The notes under the pieces: generated by a model | Seen by the model: only the letters and a program-made list of their open reading frames with translations | Told to the model about the DNA's origin: nothing | Database searches by the model: none | Assembly: GCA_016801885.1 (NCBI GenBank) | Contig: JAFBJY010001314.1 | Span: 50,681 to 114,680 of the forward strand | DNA length: 64,000 nt | From: Toxotes chatareus | Taxonomy: Eukaryota; Chordata; Actinopteri; Toxotidae | Direction: 5' to 3' | Translations under genes and position numbers: made by a program | Part shown: piece after piece, positions 46,701 to 57,500 of the stretch | Layout: the number at the start of each line of letters is the position of its first letter | How positions within the stretch are numbered: position 1 is the stretch's first letter

Positions 46701-48505
46701 AGAGACAAACCTGATCCAACACAGCTCTACCAGATGGCTTTGGACAAGGCCTTACAGGGTCCAAATGGACATCTGGACTTGTTCCTCCGCTTCCTCCTGG
46801 GTCTTTCACTGCAGACCAATCAGACTCTCCTACGAGATCTGCTGACACAAACAGGAAGTGGCTCACAGACCAATCAGCAAACAGTCCAGTACATCAAGAA
46901 GAAGATTGAAGAGACTCCCTCTGCAGAGCAAAGCATCAACCTGTTCCACTGTCTGAATGAACTGAATGATCGTTCTCTAGTGGAGCAGATCCAACAGTCC
47001 CTGAGTTCAGGACGTCTCTCCACAGGTGAACTATCTCCTGCTCAATGGTCAGCTCTGGTCTTCATCTTACTGTCGTCAGAAAAAGATCTGGACATGTTTG
47101 ACCTGAAGAAATACTCTGCTTCAGAGGAGGCTCTTCTGAAGCTGCTGCCAGTTGTCAAAGCCTCTAACAATGCTCTGTAAGTGTATAGATAGTTGGATTT
47201 ATTCATCATTATATAAAGACTCTGCTATTTTATTCAGCAGGAGGGAAAATAAATTCCTCTCTTCTTTAATTCCTTATCATCATCTCTGAGCTCTGAGCTT
47301 CATCACATTGAATCTGAATTAAAATAATGGATCCTACATGAAAGAGCCAAGTCTCAGCTTTAATTTGAGCAGGTTGACATCAGTATAGAAAGAACTGTGT
47401 GGGAGATTCAGCCCTTTTAGTGGTTCAAAAGTAACTGGACAAATACACATGAAACAAACTCATCAGATTTAATATTTAGTGTAAAATCCTCTGCAGTCAT
47501 TGACTGTAGTATCCATTATTATATTTTAAAGTGAATGTGCTGAGATCCCAAATAACATATCATGTCTAACTGTCCAAATACTTACGGCATTGACTGTACA
47601 TGTCTGTTTATTACTGATTGTGTCATATTTAACTGTCATGTCTCCAACTTGTTGAGAATAAAACAGAAAGGATTTGAATCAGAGCCAATGAAAGATGATC
47701 ATCAATGTAGAAACTCCTCATTGGTTAGCAGGTGGATAAAGAGCTGATATTTCTGCTTCACTCAACAAATCTGTGTTTGGCCCAGTTTTCAAATGCAGGT
47801 CTGTTAGTTTGCTGTGAGCTGCAGAGCAAACTGAGAGTTTTGTTCCTTTGATTGTCCTTTCAACACAAATGTTATTTGACTTTTTCTTCATTGTTTCCTC
47901 TTCAGACTGAGCAGCTGTAACCTCTCAGAGAGAAGCTGTGAAGCTCTGTCCTCAGTTCTCAGCTCCCAGTCCTCTAGTCTGAGACACCTGGACCTGAGCT
48001 ACAACGAGCTGCAGGATTCAGGAGTAAAGCTTCTGTCTGCTGGATTGAAGAGTCCACACTGTAGACTGGAGACTCTGAGGTCAGTTCACTGTCTGTTACT
48101 GTTGTAGATCTTATATCTTTAATCCACAACTGAACCTGGTTTATCTTCATCCAGAACTTGAATCCATTCATCTTGAATGAATGAGATTTGAAATAGTTGT
48201 TGTTCCATATTGTGACTTTTTCTTCTCTCAGACTAAGAATTATTCCTTCAGTTTCACTTCATTTCAGTCAGTTGTCATGAATAATGTCTGTTGACTTCAA
48301 TGAAACCTTCAGAACTCACACACTCGTATTTGTCACAGTCAGCAGACTAATGTTTTCTAAATGAAATGTAGAAAATGTCCAGTGTGAGTTGTTCAAAGTC
48401 CATTTTTATCACAACAACATACAGAAGATCCTCAGAACTGATATTTGTGCCAATCAATTGAAAAACACTTGAAGTTCATTTCAATGAAGTGTCAGGACTA
48501 ATGTC

Positions 48506-48542
<37 letters not shown>

Positions 48543-51500
48543 TTTGATATTTAACACAAGTGTGGTAAATTGTGGTCTTTTCTCATTGAGTTGAATTGAC
48601 TTGTTAAATGTGTTAAGGAGCAAAGACTTAAAGGACCACACTGTTGGTTTATAGATAGATAGATAGACTTTATTCATCCCTCAGGGGGATATTGTTATGT
48701 TACAGCAGCAAGTAAAACAGTCACAAAAAGAAAGGAAAGGACAAGTTGACAGCTAACTGGCAGCACTTAGCAACTCTACAAAATACAGTGTAACAAAGTA
48801 TAAAGACATAAAGAGTGAATGTATATATATATATGACAAGAAAAATAACAATAATATCAATAATAAGATAAAAAATAAAAAAGGTAGGAGAATAATATGT
48901 ACAATAATATATACAATGTTGTAAAAATATAACCTGTCAGGTGTGCAGTGTGTACATTTATAATAGAAAAATAGTTAGAACAGTTGTTCTCTAATGGTGG
49001 TATGTACAGTTGTGCAGCAGTGTATAGTTATGTACACATAATATACATATACTAGGGGTGTGCGATATGACGATATTAGATCGTGAAGGATTAGAAAGTG
49101 TTGACGATCTGCCAGAGGAGAGAGATCGTATTATCGCCTATAGGACACATTCTATTAATTGCAGCTCTATGCTTGCGCACAGACGCATTTACGAGAAGGT
49201 TTTTTTCCTTGGGCAACTAACAGCCCGCTTCACGTGAACATGACCAACCAATCATGGTGAAGTATGAGCAGTGCTGATTTTTTTTTTTTACTAGCCTCGC
49301 TATTTCAGTCAAGGTGTAGCGGGTAGCCTTGGCCGACAACAACAGTGAAAGCTTGGAGTTGGTCCCCAAAAGAAGTCCACTTCAGTCCTATGGACAGTGT
49401 TGGGGAGTAACGGAGTTCATGTAACGCCGCTTCTGTCTTGGCCAACGCATTCCTGTCCCCGCTCTGTTTTACCGGCTGCGGCTCAAGCTCTCACTCCTGC
49501 TGCTCCTCGTCCGACTCCATTCTGACCGACTGATCAGGCGAATAGCTCTTTTATTTCCGCTTTGTTTTCGTGGAGCTGGGGCTTCTGGGAAACGATCGGG
49601 TTGCCTTCCTTCATTTAGAGAATAAATATAAACTCGTGAAACAGAGAAGTATCGTCACATAATCCATTGATTTCAACAATGTAACTGTATTCTGAATACT
49701 ATCTATTTAAACTGTAACTGTAATGGAATACAGTTACTCAGAATGTGTATTCTGAATACGTAACGCCGCTACATGTATTCCGTTACTCCCAACACTGCGT
49801 ATGGAACTGGTTTGGGTTTTCTCCAAACGACAAAGCGCAAACAACTGTCATTTGTAAAGTTTGCACAGAGAAGGTTCGAGCTTCGGATGGAAACACAACG
49901 AACCTCTTTAACCACCTGAAGAGGCAGCATCCGAAACAATTAGCTGAGAGCCAAGCAGCGAGGCCAACCACACATCAGCCAGTGGTAACGGCTAAAGACA
50001 TTATACAGAAACAACCAACTATAACACAAGCCTTTGATAAAAGCACGCTGTGTGAGAGAAGTAGCAAACGGTGGAAAGAGGAGACTCTTTTATCTTTAGG
50101 GCTAAGTTTTTACATAGAGAATAGTTTGGTTCTAAATTAACTTCACTGTAAAAATGAACTGATAAAATCGTAATCGTGATTTTACCATTAAAAAACCGTG
50201 ATGTGATATTTTTGCCATATCACCCACCCCTAATTTCTCCTAAAGACAGATCACATCTCTCTGATCACATCATGTTGAAAAGAATTCAACCTTATTGGTT
50301 TGTTAATTGTGTTTGTGCTCGATCAGTTTTGTGTTGACGACAAATCATTATTCAGTCGTCTGCCACACTCGTCTAAATATTTCATCCTTTCATATTTAAA
50401 TATGTGCAGCTCTGATATTGTCAGTCCATTAGTTTCATTTGTACCTTTTGGTAAAAGTCAGCCCATGTTGCAGCTAATGGACGTGAAGCTAACAGCAGCA
50501 GGTAGCTCACAGAGAGAGATCATCTTTAGCAGCTGTCACTGTTCACTGAGCTCAACTGGAGAAAAATATCCTGGAGTCAGAGAAAATCCTGGACAGTAAA
50601 AATGTTTTTCTAATGGAGACGGCCTCATGATAACTTAGTGGAGTCAGATCAGAGTTCTCACTTATTCCAAATGGTTTTCCTTATGGCTCCAAATAAAAGT
50701 CAAAGACTTGAGCAGGGTTTATTTAAAGGGCGACAGGAGCAGAGTCATGATGGGGACATGTTGGACAGGACAGTTTTCAGCTTCCAGAGGTTGATGTTGT
50801 GGTCCATCAGTCAGTGAAGGTGAGGCTGTAGAGTGTGTGAGGGACATGAATTCTTCTGGAGCTTCTGGAGAGGAGAAAGGACTCTCTGTTGTAATGACTA
50901 CAAAAAGAAGGCAGCTGAGACCAGTCACAGTGTTTGGGATTTAGAGCAGGTACACACTGGATATAGATGTGAAAAAGCTGCTGTTCCCTAACAAATCCCA
51001 CTTTATTTAACAATCATCTGACTGTTGAATCTCTGAGAAATGAAACATGGAGTGAATGAAGAGATCTTTGGATGACAGAGTTTAGGAAAGTTTTCAAAGC
51101 TCTGTTATGAATGAAAACCACTTTGTGCTCAGTCTCTGTTGAGTTGAATGAATGTTTTCGTTGTGGATCCAGGAAATAGACTCTACACATGAGAGACATG
51201 ATAGAATGTGTTGAACTGCTCCTTCCTCCACCAGCCTATGATACCAAACTGCAGTGAGGACAAGCTCAGCGGGAGTCTGTTCTCTGAGCAACTAATTCCA
51301 GTAAGAGCAGTTTCCAATGAGCAGATCTCACACACTGACAAACTACAGTCTCCATGACTCTTCAACAAACAGGTTTTACACCTGGTTAAAGTCATAGAGG
51401 TGATGATGATGAATGACACCATCAAATCTGATGTTTGTAAAAAAGGCTGGAAGCTGTTTCCAAACAGAGCTGTGAAGCTGAGAGTTGAAGGACGACACCA

Positions 51501-53641
51501 ACAACTCCTTTAATCTGCATCTGACATCTGACTGTTGTTTTCAGATCCAGCTGTGAACATGTGGACTTCTCATTTTAACTGCACAAACCTACTGAGCTAC
51601 TAAATATATTGATCCTCTAATGACAGACCTGACTCATATGAATGTGTTGACATGAACAGGTGTGTGAATGTTGTGGTGACATGTGGATGATGTGTGTAGA
51701 AGGCTGACATGATGATGATCCACAGCAACAGAAGGACACAGTCACTCTGCTCATGTTAGAGAGAAGCTCATTGATTAGGACATATCTGATTGGATTATCA
51801 ATGATTTTCATCTTCATCTGTTATCCTTTATTCAGGTTGAGTTACTGCAGTTTGTCAGAGATCAGCTGTGCTTCTCTGGCCTCAGCTCTGAAGTCCAACC
51901 CTCCCATCTGAGACACCTGGACTTGGGTGAAAACAACCTGCAGGATTCAGACCTGAAGGATCTGTGTGGTTTTCTGCAGAGTCCAGACTGTGGACTGGAG
52001 ACTCTGAGGTCAGACTCCATTGTTTACTTGTGTGCTGAGATGAATATGATGTGAAAGTTGTGCTTTATTCAGTATTTATTAGGTCAAATCTCCTTCAGAA
52101 TTTCTAACATTCAAAGTGTGAAATGGTTGAAAGGAAGTTGTGAAAGTGCTGACTCTGATTTTCAAAGTGATTTTTAAAGCTTTGAAAATGATTTGGATTC
52201 TGACTCTTACAGTCCACATTGACAGTGTCAGCAGTTTGACTGAGTTGAGCTTGTGTTATTCACAAAGTCTCATTGAGATCAGGATGTTTGACAAGAACTG
52301 ATCTGTACAACACGTGTGTGAGCAGGTCTGAAGGCACAAGTGTTCATAGCTGCTCCCAATGGCCTCACTCACAGGCACAGTGAAAAGCCTGCTGTCACAG
52401 AGAGGACACGTCACCATGGTTTAAATACGGAGAGGACATTTTCACACAGTGTCTCCTGAAGACATTCATAGAGCTACACTCAGCTGCTGAGCTGAACAGG
52501 GACACAAATATTTGTGGAACCAATGAAAACAGAGCAGAGAGAGAAGTTCAAACCCTGGCTCCTTTCTCAGCTCCACACAGCCGACCAATCACTGAGCCCA
52601 CTGGGTGTCAACGTCCCACTGTGTCTTTGTCACAGGGACACAAACTGTGGGACACAGACCCCCCCACCCCCCCTCGAAGCTGACAGCCACCAGGAAGGTG
52701 GGGCCAGGAATCCCAGAATGCAATGCTGGAACAGCAGATTCAAATGTGTGAGCAGAGAGTGTTGGATGAAGCTGAACTTGCTTTGGACCAAAGACACATG
52801 ACTGGAATGTGATGAAATGTCTCATTCAACACACTGCACATGTGCTGAATGTCTGCAGCTTCTCAAACTCTCAACACAAACTTCAGTCACACTCAAAACA
52901 TCAAAGGCTCAAACTATTATTTCACACAATATGAAAGATTTCATTTGAAACCTTAGTGAACACTTTGAAAACTTTCTTCCAAACTGTTAAACCTGAGTGT
53001 ATGAATGTGGGACTTTTTGAAGGAGATTTGAGCTCAGAGATTTGATGCTGATCCACACTGAGCATCTTGTTCAGCTTCATATTTCAAACTCATTGAATGA
53101 AGATTCAAAATCCAACACTTGCTAATTTACTCTTTACTTTGGAACAATTTCATCTTCACCTTCAGTTGACTTTTATATTTCTTCACATACAAAGCAAATA
53201 TTCCACATTAAGACAGAAAGAAATGTTTCTTCACTCTTTGCTTTATGATCGGTGATGTTTATAGTGACTGAAGTTAATGAGAGCTGTGTTTGACTTTTAG
53301 TATCTGACTGTTTTTAAGCTGCATCCTGTTGGTTCAGGTGTTTGGAGTTTCCATTTTCCAAACTTGTACATTCTCAACCTTCTTCAGCTCTGAACAGATG
53401 ATGAAACACTCAACGCTTTCAAGCAGGAACTTTGTCTCCTAAACTCACATCTTTTATTCTTTATTCAGATTGAGTTCCTGCAGGTTGTCAGAGATCAGCT
53501 GTGCTTCTCTGGCCTCAGCTCTGAAGTCCAACCCTCCCATCTGAGACACCTGGACCTGAGATACAACAAGCTGCAGGATTCAGGAGTGAAGGATCTGTCT
53601 GATCTTGTGCAGAGTCCAGACTGTGGACTGGAGACTCTGAG
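43672..53641 (+). CDS. NLR copy B (NLRC3-like, FISNA-NACHT-LRR), 3' end lost in corrupted block
   Basis: Gene-level entry for a fish NLR cytosolic immune receptor. Coding exons: 43721-43809, 43922-44062, 44177-44293, 44747-44825, 44988-45216, 45375-47176, then LRR exons 47906-48079, 51836-52008 and 53469-53641. The expected PRY/SPRY exon would fall after 54,502, where the sequence becomes unreadable. Splice phases agree throughout. Compared with copy A it lacks the nonsense codon but has four one-base contractions in homopolymers within coding exons (45794-45797, 45998-46001, 51899-51901, 53532-53534). These could be real inactivation or consensus errors; their uniform character and the adjacent bad block make errors the more likely reading. 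Confidence 0.8.
43721..43809 (+). CDS. NLR copy B coding exon 1 (start codon)
   Basis: Starts at ATG 43,721 with MNQCEDREEGAPPPKSSLCG, the usual N-terminus of fish NLRC3-like proteins, and ends QTRAQ before an AG|GTGAGA donor. It is 89 nt, ending in phase 2. This start is preferred over upstream ATGs because those belong to a short ORF that stops at 43,710. Confidence 0.8.
43922..44062 (+). CDS. NLR copy B exon 2, N-terminal repeat unit 1
   Basis: A 141-nt exon encoding PEQQHTPDSAGPGPEHG, then PEPSCVSMKSDMSKGGLINF and KGQPPSAAK. The second part is a roughly 30-residue unit that fish NLRs repeat in tandem, one per exon. Phase 2 at both ends allows unit gain or loss without frameshift. Confidence 0.8.
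44177..44293 (+). CDS. NLR copy B exon 3, N-terminal repeat unit 2
   Basis: A 117-nt exon encoding IHQRPDFPV, then PEPSCVSMKSDRSKGGLITF and KGQPPSAAK. It is nearly identical to the unit in the preceding exon, with the same donor (AA|GTGAGC) and phase, indicating recent exon duplication. Confidence 0.8.
44747..44825 (+). CDS. NLR copy B exon 4
   Basis: A 79-nt exon encoding VDQESSEVPSAQSAQQHQTH followed by LDSIFM, a conserved segment in fish NLRs. Acceptor cctccacag, donor GTCTGT. It ends in phase 0, as needed for the next exon starting LLEEN. Confidence 0.8.
44988..45216 (+). CDS. NLR copy B exon 5: acidic pre-FISNA segment
   Basis: Starts LLEENIVTFVKKELKKIQK and ends in a GTAAGA donor. It is the direct counterpart of copy A 43-271 with only a few substitutions (for example SPDYPESSESQ in place of SPDYPGCSESQ). 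Confidence 0.85.
45375..47176 (+). CDS. NLR copy B large exon: FISNA + NACHT, two one-base contractions
   Basis: Encodes the same FISNA-NACHT-helical block as copy A, with Walker A GVAGIGKT (45664-45687) and Walker B LFIFDGLDEC (45880-45909). As written, three frames are used in turn: 45377 to about 45797, then to about 46001, then to 47176. The switches fall at AAAA (45794-45797; AAAAA in copy A) and GGGG (45998-46001; GGGGG in copy A). The codon that is TAG in copy A is CAG here. With both runs read at the copy A length the exon would be open throughout, which is why I class it as coding with doubt. Confidence 0.75.
47177..47905 (+). other. NLR copy B intron, NACHT exon to first LRR exon
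   Basis: Collinear with 2223-2955 in copy A with small differences. No embedded feature seen. Confidence 0.7.
47906..48079 (+). CDS. NLR copy B LRR exon 1
   Basis: A 174-nt exon encoding LSSCNLSERSCEALSSVL, then LRHLDLSYNELQDSGVKLL and CRLETLR. Open frame, standard acceptor and donor. Confidence 0.85.
48080..49052 (+). other. NLR copy B intron part with TG and GATA microsatellites
   Basis: Holds a TG run (about 48,509-48,539), a GATA run shorter than in copy A (about 48,651-48,667) and the same flanking interspersed repeat. The long AT run of copy A is much reduced here. Confidence 0.65.
49053..50232 (+). mobile_element. hAT/ZBED-like remnant, copy B
   Basis: Counterpart of 4098-5686, with the same outer inverted ends and BED finger frame (about 49,799-50,140: VWNWFGF, ICKVC, NLFNHLKRQH). 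It contains the shared MITE but not the solo LTR. Confidence 0.75.
49395..49797. mobile_element. Nested hAT-type MITE, copy B
   Basis: Counterpart of 4822-5251, with flanks cctatgga and cgtatgga. It is shorter by an internal deletion after gttcatgtaac and reads ccgttactccc (one C fewer than copy A) in its right end. Confidence 0.8.
50233..51835 (+). other. NLR copy B intron part
   Basis: Collinear with copy A 5,687-7,476 but lacking about 190 bp at 51,360. No embedded feature. Confidence 0.6.
51836..52008 (+). CDS. NLR copy B LRR exon 2, one base short
   Basis: Encodes LSYCSLSEISCASLASALK, then is shifted: CCC at 51899-51901 replaces the CCCC found in copy A exons 2-4, producing a stop at the following CTGAGA. 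It is 173 nt against 174. The second half (LRHLDLGENNLQDSDLKDL) is conserved in the shifted frame. Splice sites intact. Confidence 0.75.
52009..53468 (+). other. NLR copy B intron, LRR exon 2 to 3
   Basis: Collinear with copy A 7,654-9,099. It includes a C-rich stretch (about 52,660-52,676) longer than in copy A. No feature recognised. Confidence 0.6.
53469..53641 (+). CDS. NLR copy B LRR exon 3, one base short
   Basis: Encodes LSSCRLSEISCASLASALK, then the same CCC contraction (53532-53534) shifts the frame before LRHLDLRYNKLQDSGVKDL. 173 nt. The donor flank matches copy A LRR exon 4, its orthologue. Confidence 0.75.
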
Positions 53642-54501
53642 GTCAGTAGAGGGTTGGAGTCAGTCCATGCTGCTTTCAGCTGTATTGTCCTAAACACAGT
53701 TCGTATCAAAGCAAAGACCCAATGTCTCCTGTAAACCTCCAACCTTCTCAGTGGCTGCTTTCCTCATTGAAGCTGTGAGAGGAGAACGGGGACAGGCCTC
53801 AGGATGGGACAGAAAGACAGAGACGCAGAGGACAGTCAGCCAATCACAGCAGCCACAAGCTCATTGTGATCTGTTGTTGTTGTTGTTGTCTTGTTCATGT
53901 CAACAGGAAATAAAGCTGGATCACAGCTGACAGCCTCACAGAATGTGTAGAGACAGTTGTCCTCATTGGTCCAACTGTCCTACCATCACATCTAATCTGA
54001 GACGGTTTGTTCTCTCATTTCAACAGTAAAGAATTGATGAGTTTGATCTTTGTCACAGCTCTGAGATCAGTCTGACTGCAGCCTGCAAATCACTGGCTCT
54101 GATTTCAGAGAAGCATCATGACATTTTGTCAGCATGTGGTCTGATACAGAGCAGAACCTCTGCTGAAGTCCAGTGATCACATCTGTATATCTGTCCATCT
54201 GTCAGATACTTTCAGTGACAGCCTCCATGTTTATTTGTCAGCTGATATTTCAGAAGCAGATCAGATGTTCATCAACACACAGAGACTCTTTCTTTAAATG
54301 GAACATGAGTTGACATGTAACAGCAGTGAATCCATCACTAAACTGTTTGTGCAGTAATGAAGCTTCATGACTCAGCAGTTTATTTCCACTGTGGACTTGA
54401 GTGAAATGTTCAGAGTAAACAGACTTGATGCTAAAAGTCTCTGCAGGTGTGTGAGCTTCCAGCTCAGTGTCTTCACTCCAATACGTTAACATGAGAGCTG
54501 A
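53642..54501 (+). other. NLR copy B intron before the lost SPRY exon
   Basis: Collinear with copy A 11,885-12,741 and ends abruptly after cgttaacatgagagctga at about 54,501. No feature recognised. Confidence 0.65.
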
Positions 54502-57500
54502 ATTTTTGATTTTTTTAAACTTTTTTTCCAGGTGGCTTTTACAACCTTTACAACCTTCAAAAAAATGGGGTTTCAATTTTTCCTTTTTGAATTAAAAATT
54601 TATTATTATAAATTTTTTGTTTTAAAAAAAATGAACCAAAACCCTTTCCTGAAGGTTTTTTTTTTTTTTTTGGTTTTTTTTAAAAATTTTTCAATAAGAA
54701 AGCCCCTTTGAAAACGGGGTTTAAAACTGGGGAAATTTTAACAGGAAACCCCCGGGGAAAATAATTCCCTTGGAAAAACAAGGGTAATTTCCCCAAAACA
54801 AAAACAATTAAAAAATTTTAATTTTCATTAAAAATTTTGCCCCGGGGTTTTATAAGGCTTTTTTCCAAAAACCCAAAAGGATTTCCCCTCCAACTGTTAT
54901 TATTCCAAATTTGTTTGGGTTTTTTTTAGGTTACCCCCGGAAAATTAAATTAACCCAACCATAAATTTTCCCCCGCCGGCAACCCCCGGTTCCCCCGGTT
55001 TTCTGCTTCGGGTCTATTCCCCCCTTTGGGGGGGAAATTTTGGAAAAAAAAGAACATTTCCCCGGGGAAAACCGACGTAAATTTTGACCCAAAACAACCC
55101 AAAAAAAAAAGGTCCCCGGAGGGAAAAAAAAGGGGGGAAGCCCTAAAAAATGGTTTTCTGGACACTTTTCATCCCAGGAATTTTTCGTTTTTGGGAAAAG
55201 GTGGAAAACTGCAATAAAAGCAAATTTAGCCCCGAAAAACCCTGTGGTTTAAAAAACTTGGTTGGAGTAATGGGCCCTGAAAAGACCCCGCGGTTAAAAA
55301 AACCTTTTCCCCCCGGTTGAATTTTAAACCGGGAAAAGAAGCAAATTGGAAAATCCTGGGTTTAAAAAACCATCCCTCCCCGGTGTGCTTAAAAAGGGGA
55401 ATTTTTGAATTAAAAATTTTCCACCCCCTTCCCCCACTTCCCAAAAATTTTTCATTCTTTTTAAAATTTTTAATTATTTTGAGGGGAAAAGGAACCCAAA
55501 AACCCCCTTAAAGGCATTTTTAAAAAAATTAAAATTTAACCCGACCTTTAAAATTAAATGGGTTTAAAATTAAAATTTTCGCAAAAAAGGTTTAAAATAA
55601 CTTTAAAAATTTTAAGTTACAAAAAAACCTAAAAAGCAAAAACCAAATAAAAAAACCCCCGGGTTAAAAAGATGGAAAAAAATCCCCAAATGGGGCCAAA
55701 AAGGTTATTTCTCTTTTTCCTTTTTTGGGGTTTAGGGAAGAAAAATAAAACCCCAAACCCTCCTTTCCCCAGCCCCACAACCGGTCAATAATAGAGAATT
55801 TGGCGGTCCCCCCATCAAACCCCCTGGGCAAAGACACATTCCCTGAGGGAAAAGCTTTGAAACCCCCAAAAAACCACAAAAAAGGGAAAACCAGGAAAGA
55901 AAAGGGGGAAATTTGAGTGCTGGGGAACAATTTTTTCGTGGGCACAAATCTTTTCCCTTCCCAAACAAAGGGGGAAAAAGGCTTCCCCAAAACAAACCCC
56001 GGAAAAAACCAAAGGCCCTTTTAAGGGAAAATTTCAAAAAAGAAAACCCTTCACTGGGTTTCCCCCCAAACCGAAAAAGGAGGGAACAGAAGAGGAAAAC
56101 TGCCCTCAGGGGCCAAAACAGCGGTGCTAAGGTGGAGGAAAAACCCGGGAAAAAGGCCCCTTGGCGGGGTTCCTTGGGTCCCCCAAATTTAAAATTCCCA
56201 CCCTTTACCGGAACACCCCCCAAACAAACCCAGGTTTGGAACACAGCCCGCCCCCCCCCAAATAACCCCCCTTCTTTTCCCAAAATTTTAAAAAGGGCAA
56301 CCCCCTAAAACCCCGAAACTCATCCTCCCTCACTTAAAAGTTAATGGAAATTTTCCCCCGGCCTTTTAAAATTATTTTTTTCCCCCGGAAAAGGAAACCC
56401 CAAACCCAAACCCCCCAAAACCTGGTTGGCCAAATAGGGACAGTCTTAAAACTTCAAGCAATTGGGGGGTTTGACAGCTTTCTTTCCAGGGGGTTTTCCC
56501 CTCTGGGCCCCAAAAACCCCGGGACCACCAAAATCCGAGAGAAACTTTCACCATTTCCTTTTTGTGGACAACTTTCCAAAGGGGCCATAAAACCCCTGGA
56601 AAACCAAAAAGTCAAGGAAACTTCAAAAAAAGAATCTTTTTCACCTACTGCGGGGGTGCCTCTCCTCGGGCCCCAAACACCCATGACTGGAGGTTTCCAA
56701 AAATCCACCCAAAAGGGTTGCATCTGGTTTAAAAATACGGGGAAGGACCCCCACCCACCTTGCCCAGGTTCCTCCCCAAAACCCCCCCAACTCCCTTCCG
56801 GGGTTTTAAAAAGGGGGAAAACCCCAAAAAAAAAAATTTACCCCCTCCCCACAAGGGAAATGGAAAACCTTCAGCACAATATTGGCCCCCAAAAGGGCCA
56901 AAAAAGGGAAAACCCCCTTCCCCCAGGGGCATTCTTTACTTTCCCTTGAGAGTATTGGGGGGTTCCAAAATGCTGTTCCCCTTTCCCCCCTCTTCAAACC
57001 CCAAACCATCCTTTCAGAGCACAACAAGGTTTTCCCCCTAAACTTTTTCCATTGGGGGATAAACTTTGACCCCAGTCACGAGGAAGGGTTGGGTCAAAAA
57101 AGAACCCCCAAACCCCCAAGGTTTCCCGGGCCGTTCTCCCCCTTTTAACTTCCCTACCACCCCCCCCAATGCTTTTTTTAAAAAGTTTTGGCCCCCCTTT
57201 TCCCCGTTCAGGTGCCTTAATTGGGCCCCCCCCAGGGACAACAGGCTTTTATTTGGGGTTTGAAAAAAGAGGGGCTATTCAAAATTTACCAAAATTCCAA
57301 AAATAAAACCCTTTGAGGGAACTTTATTTCAGAAGGGGAAATAATTTAAACCCCTGATTCAACATTTCCCTTTTTTAACAAACCATTGCAGAGCACAAAC
57401 CAATTTTAAAATCTTTCTTCCCTTTTTGAAACATTAAAACCCGTGTAGCACCACTTTAAAGCCCTGGAAGGGGTCAAGGGAAAACAATTTTATTTTCCCC

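Noticed and set aside
55664..56949. Open frames of 131-201 codons on both strands
   Set aside because: They lie in the corrupted block, are Pro/Lys/Gly/Phe-rich from base runs, overlap one another, and show no recognisable domain.
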